A stretch of DNA of 12,334 nt. Origin: an uncultured archaeon (GTDB taxonomy: Archaea; Halobacteriota; Methanosarcinia; Methanosarcinales; Methanoperedenaceae). The DNA is taken from NCBI GenBank assembly GCA_902386085.1, contig CABMIA010000015.1:1-12334 (forward strand), given 5' to 3'. The notes beneath the pieces were generated by a model. That model was not told the origin of the DNA, searched no databases, and saw only the letters and a program-made list of their open reading frames with translations. The position numbers and the translations under genes were made by a program. Positions 1-6,253 of the stretch are shown one piece after another (the stretch's first letter is position 1; each line of letters opens with the position of its first letter).

Positions 1-518
1 AGCTCTATCAACTCTGCCACAGCCTTGAAAGAGTCTGCCGAAGCATGCTTAAAATTCCCGGTATCCGTGATTACGGCGGAAATCAATGCAAACGCAGCGC
101 GCCGCATTATGGGTGCGCCCATCGAGTTGAGGACACCGAGAACTATTTCGGCGGTCGAACTCTTGTTCCGATGAAGGTAAAAAGCTGCATTCTCGTTCAA
201 TGATGTTGTGGCATGATGATCGATGACTGCATAGTTCTTCAACGGGAAGCTGTTTAACTGGGCAAGGGTTGAAGTATCTACAACTACCACAATGTCGTAA
301 TCGTCTTTCGGGTCAGTCACGTATTCAATTTCCAGTTGTCTGGCTATCATTGATGCAACCCTGTCGCATCCATCCATGACGCCAATCGTGCCGCCTATGG
401 CCTCTTTCAGCGCAAAAGCGCTTCCCAAGGCATCGGGGTCTGCATTCCTGTGGCAGAGGTAAAGGATATTGTGATAATCCAGCAGTTGATTATAGAACTC
501 GGACTCGTCTATCTCCAT
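1..518 (-). CDS. DHH-family phosphoesterase, N-terminal part (cut by window edge)
   Basis: This is the N-terminal 172 codons of a DHH-superfamily phosphoesterase that runs off the left edge. The translation shows the family's metal-binding motifs in order: HRNADPDALGSA (residues 23-34), VVVVDTS (77-83, D81), VIDHHATT (98-105, the D-H-H signature at 100-102) and ITDTGNF (150-156, D152). Known family members (RecJ, NrnA, GdpP catalytic domains) hydrolyse phosphodiester bonds in short oligonucleotides or cyclic dinucleotides with two metal ions. The DHHA1 substrate-binding domain expected downstream lies outside the window, so substrate cannot be inferred. The ATG at 518 lies 2 bases after the prefoldin stop codon, so the two genes are almost certainly co-transcribed. 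Association of a DHH gene with pcc1 and prefoldin beta is common in euryarchaea. Confidence 0.9.
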   Translation of the reverse strand, partial: MEIDESEFYNQLLDYHNILYLCHRNADPDALGSAFALKEAIGGTIGVMDGCDRVASMIARQLEIEYVTDPKDDYDIVVVVDTSTLAQLNSFPLKNYAVIDHHATTSLNENAAFYLHRNKSSTAEIVLGVLNSMGAPIMRRAAFALISAVITDTGNFKHASADSFKAVAELIE

Positions 519-520
519 GA

Positions 521-877
521 TCACTGGGCGACCGGGGTGCCGATAGCCTGTTTGAGCTGCTCCTGTAGCTGCTGGAAGCGTTTCTGGGCGCGCTCTTCCT
601 GGCGCGCGAGGGTCTGCAACCTGAGATCAAGTGTATCTTTTTTTTCTTTGAGATATTCTTTTGTCTTATCCGGCTCCGTTTTTATCAGGAGTTCACCGAT
701 CGCCCTGTAAACTATTGCATCTGCATCGAGTTTTTCAAGCTCTTCAAGGGCGAGTTCGGTCTCTTTCACCGCGATCTCAACCTGGTTTTTCTGAACCGCT
801 ATAGCCTGCGCCTGCTGCTGGATCTGTTGCATCTGGGCAAGCTGGTTTTTAATCTGTGGGGGTAATTCCTGGCTCAT
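521..877 (-). CDS. pfdB: Prefoldin subunit beta
   Basis: Beta subunit of the archaeal prefoldin hexamer, a cytosolic co-chaperone that captures unfolded proteins and passes them to the thermosome. The 118-residue product has the expected plan: an N-terminal coiled coil rich in Q, E and L (about 8-48), a short beta-hairpin segment around DADAIVYRAIGELLIKTEPD (51-70), and a C-terminal coiled coil (about 75-112). Length matches the family. An in-frame ATG 12 codons upstream (913) exists, but I choose 877 because AGGAG sits at 885-889, 7 bases before it, and because MSQELPPQI is a normal prefoldin start. It lies between pcc1 (44 bases upstream) and the DHH gene (2 bases downstream), consistent with one operon. 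Confidence 0.95.
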   Translation of the reverse strand: MSQELPPQIKNQLAQMQQIQQQAQAIAVQKNQVEIAVKETELALEELEKLDADAIVYRAIGELLIKTEPDKTKEYLKEKKDTLDLRLQTLARQEERAQKRFQQLQEQLKQAIGTPVAQ

Positions 878-921
878 TGTTATTCTCCTAAAATCTGGTT
901 GTAGTATTGCCAATCCTTGAT

Positions 922-1167
922 TTATAACTTGTGTATTCCAAGCGAACTCATTTCGCAGGAGATCTTAATGAGGCGAAGCCAGCCGTTGAGGGCAGCGCGT
1001 ATTGATACGATGTCGTTTGCCTCCACATTCAAAACAAGTACTCCATCCTTTAATCCAAGTGTTGTCTTTGTGCGCCGGTATTCTTCCCCGAGTTCCGGGA
1101 TAAGCGATTCATAGATTGTCCTGGCTGTGCTGCCAAGATCGAATTCGAATTCCGCGAGAACTATCAT
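922..1167 (-). CDS. pcc1: KEOPS complex subunit Pcc1
   Basis: Small 81-residue subunit of the KEOPS complex, which makes the universal t6A37 modification of ANN-decoding tRNAs; Pcc1 is the dimerisation subunit that contacts Kae1. The sequence shows the typical pattern: an N-terminal strand (EFEFDLG), the helix ARTIYESLIPEL (16-27), a strand pair with the basic segment YRRTKTTLGLKDGVLVLNVEA, and a final helix with SIRAALNGWLRLIKIS. Length is right for the family. No Shine-Dalgarno sequence precedes the ATG; instead a TATA box lies about 28 bases upstream, so the mRNA is probably leaderless. It heads a presumed operon with prefoldin beta and the DHH gene. In many euryarchaea this block is preceded by rpl37ae and rpoP; here a divergent membrane-protein gene lies upstream instead. 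Confidence 0.9.
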   Translation of the reverse strand: MIVLAEFEFDLGSTARTIYESLIPELGEEYRRTKTTLGLKDGVLVLNVEANDIVSIRAALNGWLRLIKISCEMSSLGIHKL

Positions 1168-1189
1168 GAATCAATCATGTTTACATTTA

Positions 1190-1200
1190 CTTTTATATTT
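1190..1200 (-). promoter_or_regulatory. TATA box of the pcc1 operon
   Basis: Read on the minus strand the sequence is AAATATAAAAG, a good archaeal TATA box. Its centre lies about 28 bases from the pcc1 ATG at 1167, which would put the transcript start within a few bases of the start codon. Confidence 0.6.
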
Positions 1201-1242
1201 ACGCTTGCAGTTAGATTTTTAAGCCCTCATGCTGTTATAAGA

Positions 1243-1248
1243 AGAGGT
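1243..1248 (+). promoter_or_regulatory. Ribosome binding site of the CNNM-like gene
   Basis: AGAGGT ends 10 bases before the ATG at 1259, a plausible Shine-Dalgarno sequence that fixes this start. Confidence 0.55.
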
Positions 1249-1258
1249 CAAAACTCTA

Positions 1259-2281
1259 ATGGACTCCTGGGTAACATTTGAAATAATAACTATATCCGTG
1301 TTTATCGTATTTTCTGCTTTTTTCTCCCTGTCTGAGACAGCACTTCTTTCGGTAGGTAAGATCCGAATAAGGCATCAGGCAGAAACAGGGAATAAAAACG
1401 CAAGAACAGTAGTCAGGTTACTTGAAAATCCGGAGCAGTTCCTTGCCGCCATCCTCATAGGCAATAATATCGTCAACATAAGCGCTTCAGTGCTTGCTAC
1501 CGACGCGGCGCTCCGGACTTTTGGGGAGTCGGGGATAGCTATAGCGACCGGAGTAATGACGCTGTTCATCCTTGTTTTTGGCGAGGTCTTTCCAAAAACA
1601 CTTGCATCAAGGAACGCTGAATTCATAGCAATGCGCATCGCAGATCCGATCATAATCGTAATCAAGGTTTTACGACCCATCGTCTGGTTCATAACTACAA
1701 TCGTGAATTCCATGATCGCTCTTTTGGGAGGGAAAGAACGCGTAAAACATCCCTTCGTTACAGAGGAACTGATTAACATGATGCTTAAGGTCGGGGAAAA
1801 GGAAGGGACTATTGCAAAACACGAGAGGGAAATTATAAGCAATGTCTTTGAGTTCACAGATGAAAAAGCGCATGGAGTGATGACCCCGAGGGAGAGAATG
1901 GTCTGCATTGAGGAGTCCGAGACACTTGAAGCTGCGCTTGATCTTATCAACAGGTCGGGCCATTCGAGGCTGCCTGTCTATCAAAAGAATTTTGATAATA
2001 TCACCGGAATGATTTATGCCAAAGACCTCCTGAAATTCAAGGATTATGACCTGAACAGGATCAAGGTGTTCCAGATACTGCGTCCGCTGCTTATTGTAAA
2101 AGCCGGGAAGGAGATAGCATCGGTACTCAAGGAACTTCAGCAAAAGAAAATGAATATTTCAGTAGTTGTGGATAACAATATGAAGGTCATAGGATTGGTG
2201 TCCATTGAGGATATCCTGGAAGAACTGGTCGGGGAGATATTTGATGAATACGACGTGGAAACGGAACCTGAAATTAAATAA
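1259..2281 (+). CDS. CNNM/CorC-like membrane protein (DUF21 plus CBS pair), short form
   Basis: Integral membrane protein of the CNNM/CorC (old name hemolysin C) family, whose characterised members act in magnesium or cation export. Residues about 5-160 form the DUF21 membrane domain, with the hallmark FFSLSETALLS (21-31), GNNIVNI (68-74) and FGEVFPKTLA (107-116). A CBS pair follows: CBS1 about 205-262 (MTPR at 208-211, SRLPVY at 236-241, GMIYAKDLL at 250-258) and CBS2 about 270-327, ending IEDILEELVGEIFDEYD. At 340 residues it stops right after CBS2 and lacks the roughly 80-residue CorC/HlyC C-terminal domain found in typical members of about 420-440 residues. The end is a clean TAA with no sign of a frameshift. 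It is transcribed alone, divergent from pcc1 and convergent with the zinc-ribbon gene. The transported ion is inferred only from the family. Confidence 0.9.
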   Translation: MDSWVTFEIITISVFIVFSAFFSLSETALLSVGKIRIRHQAETGNKNARTVVRLLENPEQFLAAILIGNNIVNISASVLATDAALRTFGESGIAIATGVMTLFILVFGEVFPKTLASRNAEFIAMRIADPIIIVIKVLRPIVWFITTIVNSMIALLGGKERVKHPFVTEELINMMLKVGEKEGTIAKHEREIISNVFEFTDEKAHGVMTPRERMVCIEESETLEAALDLINRSGHSRLPVYQKNFDNITGMIYAKDLLKFKDYDLNRIKVFQILRPLLIVKAGKEIASVLKELQQKKMNISVVVDNNMKVIGLVSIEDILEELVGEIFDEYDVETEPEIK

Positions 2282-2322
2282 TCTAATAATAAAAATACCC
2301 TACTGAGTTACCATCAGGAGGG
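2282..2322 (-). terminator. Hairpin plus U-rich tract after the zinc-ribbon gene
   Basis: Between two convergent genes, 2298-2306 (CCCTACTGA) can pair with 2314-2322 (TCAGGAGGG) around a 7-base loop, with one A/G mismatch. On the minus strand the stem is followed by TATTTTTATTATTAG, so it fits a terminator for the minus-strand gene ending at 2334. The plus-strand gene has no comparable U-tract after the stem. Confidence 0.5.
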
Positions 2323-2333
2323 CGGTTAATCGA

Positions 2334-3107
2334 TTATTTCAGGTTCCTGAATTTTACTATCGCGTCAAATCCGAATAACCAGTTGACCTCTTTCTGTCGT
2401 GTTTCAATTCTGGTCTGTGTTATCTCTCTTACTCTTGTTTCATTCCTGAACTTTGTCACGTTCTGGTATGTGATTTCTTCCCTGAATTTCGTAACATTTC
2501 TTTCCTTGACCACCTCAGTGTACACCGGCTTCAGCGGGATATTAGTAACACCATAATAGCATGACTGGAATAGTTCCGGGGTGGGGGTGTATGTGAAATT
2601 GACAGGAATAGACGGGAGCAAAGTCTGTAAATACGTATTCACAACGATATTCCCGGATGCATCTATGTATCCTACCTGGATTGTAAATTCTCCAGATTCT
2701 GAGTCCACATTTGTAAAGGTCACTGTAGATTCCCCGGTCGATGAGGAATTCGATGAAGTACATTTTACCTGCGCAGCAGCATATTTTATAGGCTCCTTCA
2801 TTCCCGTGGGTATCCTGTCAACATACTGTTCTGTGGTTTCATATGGAATCTCAACAACAGATTTTTGCGCATCTACATAGGGAACCAGGACGGTATACTG
2901 CTCAGTTCCATTGTAAGGAATTTCCACCTGATAGTTAACAACTCTGGTTGGAAGAAGGATTGCTCCTGCCAGTAATAATATAGCAAGTATGATCCATGGA
3001 ACAGTTTTTCCCCTTTCACCGGGCTTGGTTTCAAGTTTCCTTCCACAATTAGGGCAGAAGTTTGTCTCATCCGGAAAGGACTTGTCACATTTTGTGCAAT
3101 GTTTCAT
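2334..3107 (-). CDS. Zinc-ribbon membrane protein with repetitive extracellular domain
   Basis: A 257-residue protein of unknown function. Residues 1-24 form a zinc ribbon with two CxxC knuckles (C4, C7, C18, C21). A basic linker leads to one membrane segment (about 36-54). The zinc ribbon should be cytoplasmic and residues 55-257 outside, supported by N-glycosylation sequons (for example at 66, 170, 204, 216, 222). The ectodomain is internally repetitive: VEIPYNGTEQY (61-71) and VEIPYETTEQY (85-95) are near copies, and VTKFRE (205-210) and VTKFRN (217-222) head a charged tail of alternating R, E, T and V (to about 240) that looks like a beta or coiled stalk. Zinc-ribbon plus single-helix proteins are frequent in methanogen-related archaea, but I recognise no characterised family for the ectodomain. 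It has its own promoter, and its convergent neighbour is the CNNM-like gene. Confidence 0.8.
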   Translation of the reverse strand: MKHCTKCDKSFPDETNFCPNCGRKLETKPGERGKTVPWIILAILLLAGAILLPTRVVNYQVEIPYNGTEQYTVLVPYVDAQKSVVEIPYETTEQYVDRIPTGMKEPIKYAAAQVKCTSSNSSSTGESTVTFTNVDSESGEFTIQVGYIDASGNIVVNTYLQTLLPSIPVNFTYTPTPELFQSCYYGVTNIPLKPVYTEVVKERNVTKFREEITYQNVTKFRNETRVREITQTRIETRQKEVNWLFGFDAIVKFRNLK

Positions 3108-3112
3108 ATTCT

Positions 3113-3140
3113 AATCCCCATAGTATAATCCCAATAGTAT
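3113..3140 (-). repeat. 14-bp tandem repeat between TATA box and start of the zinc-ribbon gene
   Basis: On the plus strand 3113-3126 (AATCCCCATAGTAT) is followed directly by 3127-3140 (AATCCCAATAGTAT), differing at one base. A third ATAGTAT lies at 3155-3161, just beyond the TATA box. The two copies cover roughly -20 to +10 of the predicted transcript start, a place where a bound protein would block initiation. This is an operator candidate by position only. Confidence 0.6.
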
Positions 3141-3150
3141 TCTATATATG
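3141..3150 (-). promoter_or_regulatory. TATA box of the zinc-ribbon gene
   Basis: The minus strand reads CATATATAGA. Its centre is about 39 bases from the ATG at 3107, giving a predicted transcript start near 3121 and a leader of about 14 bases. Confidence 0.5.
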
Positions 3151-3198
3151 GTGTATAGTATTTATTTATTACGACTTGTATAAATCCTGATTTGTCTC

Positions 3199-5163
3199 TT
3201 ATTCTTTCACCTTAGAGCCTCCGGGCGGCAAAAACATAGCAATCTTATCAGGGGAGGCGATCATCTTTATAAGTTTCTTATCCTCAAACTTCTCGTTCAG
3301 CATGCGGTATATCTTCTTGGACAAATCGTTCTGGTTGAACTCTCCCTGCTCGATCTCGATTACGAACTTCGCCCTCTTTTTGACAGCGCTCAGAGGTCCT
3401 CCCGAAAGCATTTTCTCCTCGTTAAATTCTAGACCGAGCGCAGCGCCAAGCATGACATCCTTAAAATAATTGCGCTTCCCCCGTATCACAAAAGCACCTT
3501 TTGCCACATATTCCCCTGATTCCGGTGTTTTTGAGACTTGTTCAGGAAGCACCCAGTAGCATTCCCAGCTTTGCTGACACGATTTCCATATGCCCGTATA
3601 CGAGACCGTGAACTGCGCGGCTTCGAGGAGCGTGGTTTCCGGAACCTCCTTGCCTTCTGTTTTTATTACGACCGCAGGTGAACCTGATACATGCGCATGG
3701 AAAAATATGTCGCGTTTTTCAAGATGTTTTTTCACAATATCCTCATTGTTTTGCGCATCCCGTCCTCCGATAACGAGAAACCCGTCTGAAGAGATGAACC
3801 ACCTGAACTGTTCATACCATTTCTGCCTTGGTTTTTCAGGCTTTTTCCGGATTTTGGGCGCCTCTCCTTTTTCAGACAATTTCTTTGTTTCCTCGATTGC
3901 AGTAAGCGCTCCTTTTATCTTCGCCGATAATTTTTTTGCCTTATCATAATAGACCTGGGAATTCTGGTGCACGGAAAGCCTGATATCAACCTCTGCTTCC
4001 TCGCCGTCAAGATCCAGCATGAGAGCCACTCTGGCAGGATTAATTGATTTTATTGCTTTTGCTTCGGGAATATCGGAATTTTTTAAGGTGTTCTTGATCT
4101 CATCCCATGAATATCCTTTATCCCTTGCGCTTTTAACGGCTTTCAATATCCCTTCGCACAACTGGTAGTGTGCATAAATAAGTTCACCCTTATGTACCAG
4201 TTTCTTTTCCTCATCCCTGAACTTTTGAAGCGCAAGCATCTGTTTTTGCATGCGGTACTCATACAATCCCGGTTTTTCACTCTTTTTCTCTGTTCCGGCC
4301 TCCTTTGCCTTCTCGCCTTTTTTATCAACCCCTGCACTGAAATACTCATCCAGCGCCTCATTAAAAGTGCCGAAATATTTCTTTTCATGCTTTTCGTATT
4401 GGGATAACGGAAGAGGAAGGACATCTATGGCTTTCCCTTCTTTCAGTACGATATGAGGCTTAAGATCAGTATTTAGCGGCGTAAAAACTTCTTTTATGGC
4501 ATTCAGCACAGGCAAATCATCGCTTAGTTGCTTTGCAGGTATGTTTTTCTCAACCCCTGCCCGCATACAGATCTCCTCGGCATACTGCCCCCCGATATTC
4601 ATGCGAGTGGCAAGCGTCCTGACAACATCCGAATCTGAATGTGAAAAGATCTCTTTTAGATCATCCAGGCTGGCAGTAACAGGAGAAAGCTGAGCTTGCG
4701 GAAGCTCGTAAATCTCACCCCGCACCACCTTCCTGTCCCTGAAGCTGATGGATTTCAAGGGAAGGATTATTTTTTTATCTGCATCCAGCAAAATGATGTT
4801 GCCTTTTGAGAATAATTCGATAAGAAGGATGGCATTATCCTCACCGCGCCGGGTATGTATCTCGATTATCCGGTCAAAATCGTACTGTGAGATTTCGGTT
4901 ATCCTGCCCCCGCTCAAATATTTTCGCAGCAGCATGGGGAAGGATTGCGGCAATTTCTGGGCGATCTCAGGATGGCCGGTCAGGTGAAGCCGCCTTCCGG
5001 CCTCTATAATGAGATTTGTCCTTCCTTCCTTGAAAATATGGAGTCCTATCCTGATCTCATCTGGCGAATGCTGGTATATTTTTGTGATCTTGGCATCGAG
5101 GAGACGGGGACGGAGTTCCTTTACGAGCGCTGCAACATCCACACTTGACATTTCCTGTTTCAT
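3199..5163 (-). CDS. rqcH: RqcH / NEMF-family ribosome quality control factor
   Basis: Archaeal homologue of bacterial RqcH and eukaryotic Rqc2/NEMF, which bind the large ribosomal subunit with stalled peptidyl-tRNA and recruit tRNA to add a C-terminal tail to the stalled chain. In the 654-residue product, NFACT-N occupies about 1-190, an HhH-like segment follows (around 190-210), then a long charged coiled coil (about 290-440), then NFACT-R (about 448-560, WYEQFRWFISSDGFLVIGGRD and HVSGSPAVVI) and a C-terminal region. I choose the ATG at 5163 rather than the TTG at 5181: it places the family's functional residues at D9, D97 and R98, the positions known from the family, and MKQEMSSVDVAALV is a normal N-terminus. 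No Shine-Dalgarno sequence is visible. It follows the ATP-grasp gene by about 24 bases, probably in one transcript. Confidence 0.92.
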   Translation of the reverse strand: MKQEMSSVDVAALVKELRPRLLDAKITKIYQHSPDEIRIGLHIFKEGRTNLIIEAGRRLHLTGHPEIAQKLPQSFPMLLRKYLSGGRITEISQYDFDRIIEIHTRRGEDNAILLIELFSKGNIILLDADKKIILPLKSISFRDRKVVRGEIYELPQAQLSPVTASLDDLKEIFSHSDSDVVRTLATRMNIGGQYAEEICMRAGVEKNIPAKQLSDDLPVLNAIKEVFTPLNTDLKPHIVLKEGKAIDVLPLPLSQYEKHEKKYFGTFNEALDEYFSAGVDKKGEKAKEAGTEKKSEKPGLYEYRMQKQMLALQKFRDEEKKLVHKGELIYAHYQLCEGILKAVKSARDKGYSWDEIKNTLKNSDIPEAKAIKSINPARVALMLDLDGEEAEVDIRLSVHQNSQVYYDKAKKLSAKIKGALTAIEETKKLSEKGEAPKIRKKPEKPRQKWYEQFRWFISSDGFLVIGGRDAQNNEDIVKKHLEKRDIFFHAHVSGSPAVVIKTEGKEVPETTLLEAAQFTVSYTGIWKSCQQSWECYWVLPEQVSKTPESGEYVAKGAFVIRGKRNYFKDVMLGAALGLEFNEEKMLSGGPLSAVKKRAKFVIEIEQGEFNQNDLSKKIYRMLNEKFEDKKLIKMIASPDKIAMFLPPGGSKVKE

Positions 5164-5187
5164 GTGATGGGTTATATGCAATATGAG

Positions 5188-6078
5188 TTAATTTAGGTTA
5201 GGGTCTTTCCCGAGCAATTCGGCCAGGTATTCCGTAATCCTCATCGTAACATCCACACCACACGCCTCGAATATCCCTTTACCAGAAGGCGTCCCGTTAA
5301 TCTCAATAACATAATCCCTGTCCCCCTCGATGATGTCCACGCCTGCATATACAGTTCCTATGATATACGCAGCTTTCAATCCTAATTTTTCCTGTTCACA
5401 TGTCAATACGCAGGGTTTGGCGCTACCTCCCTGGCTCAGGTTATTTATCCAGCTTCCTTCAGGAGCGATCCTGTATATCGACCCTACAACCTTATCATTC
5501 ACGACAAAAACCCTTATGTCCCTCCCGGGATTGGGAATGAATTCCTGGATATACACCATGCCATTTTTTTCCAGCAGTTCTTTGAGTTTCCTTGTTCATT
5601 TATCATCGTTCCTGACGCACTCCACTCCGATCCCTTTAAACCCGAACACAGGTTTAACCACGGCGCGCCTGAAAGAAGCCAGAGCCTCCAGAGCATCATT
5701 TAAGTTGATAGTCACCACGGTTTTCGGTGTGCTTATACCGTTCCTCCGGAACAAATAACTTGAAATATATTTATTCGCCGCCCGCGCTATGGAATCCGGA
5801 GGATTGACGACTGTTATTCCGAGTTCATTGAGCTGGCAGATTATATCGAATCTGAATGAGAGGTCATTCTGACTTGCTGGGCCAAGGTCCCTTACGATGA
5901 CCGCATCAAGCTTTGTCAGATCGGTTTTTCCTGCATGCAGCCCACCTGAAGCGATATCAGAGGTCGCATTGCTGAAACTGAATTTAACAGGCTGCATCCC
6001 GTAATGCCTTACTGCATTACAAAGAGCAACGCCTGTCCAGTCATCAAGGTCTGTTACTGCTACACCTATGTTTTTCAT
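5188..6078 (-). pseudogene. RimK-family ATP-grasp ligase (MptN/CofF-like), interrupted by an in-frame TGA
   Basis: One 296-codon reading frame with a TGA at codon 161 (5596-5598); there is no frameshift. The frame before it (MKNIGVAVTD... to VRNDDK) and after it ([12 protein letters not shown] then MVYIQEF) together make a complete ATP-grasp ligase of the length usual for MptN or CofF (about 290 residues). Visible motifs: IVRD (61-64), NPPDSIARAANKY (92-104), ATP-binding VVKPVFGFKGIGV (140-152, K142), [12 protein letters not shown] (176-187), [11 protein letters not shown] (203-213), and metal-binding D248, E259 and N261 near [12 protein letters not shown]. The family adds glutamate to protein or cofactor ends; in methanogens MptN and CofF act on tetrahydromethanopterin and F420. 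Which one this resembles most I cannot decide. All catalytic motifs on both sides are intact, so the stop is recent, a base-call error or read through. A separate start at the ATG at 5559 would split the ATP-grasp fold. Confidence 0.8.
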
Positions 6079-6200
6079 GTTTTCTTTTACTCATTATCTC
6101 CATTGATAAAGCTTCTTAAATGAAACCGAACCATAATGGACGATTTCGGACTTTTCAGGATTTAACAATACTTTTCACTACTATTGAGACAGTAAGCATG

Positions 6201-6208
6201 CTTATATC
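6201..6208 (+). promoter_or_regulatory. TATA box of the DUF5667 protein gene
   Basis: CTTATATC about 49 bases before the ATG at 6254. The predicted transcript start near 6230 leaves a leader of about 24 bases that holds a good ribosome binding site. Confidence 0.45.
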
Positions 6209-6242
6209 CGGAAAGGTGCTGCCTGGAATCATGGCAAAATAC

Positions 6243-6250
6243 GAGGTGAG
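6243..6250 (+). promoter_or_regulatory. Strong Shine-Dalgarno sequence
   Basis: GAGGTGAG lies 3-10 bases before the ATG at 6254. It is among the best ribosome binding sites in the window and fixes this start. Confidence 0.65.
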
Positions 6251-6253
6251 ACC

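Noticed and set aside
450..710. Plus-strand open frame opposite the DHH and prefoldin genes
   Set aside because: It straddles two recognised genes on the other strand, and its cysteine- and serine-rich translation resembles no protein family.
1375..2143. Two long antisense frames under the CNNM-like gene
   Set aside because: The sense frame has clear family motifs over its whole length. The antisense translations show none and lack promoters.
5188..5559. A separate gene starting at the ATG at 5559
   Set aside because: It would contain only the C-terminal half of an ATP-grasp fold. The frame and the motifs continue seamlessly from the upstream half across the TGA.
5596..5598. Selenocysteine at the in-frame TGA of the ATP-grasp gene
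   Set aside because: Known ATP-grasp glutamate ligases have no cysteine or selenocysteine need at this linker position, archaeal selenocysteine use is confined to a few lineages, and I found no obvious SECIS-like hairpin after the gene.
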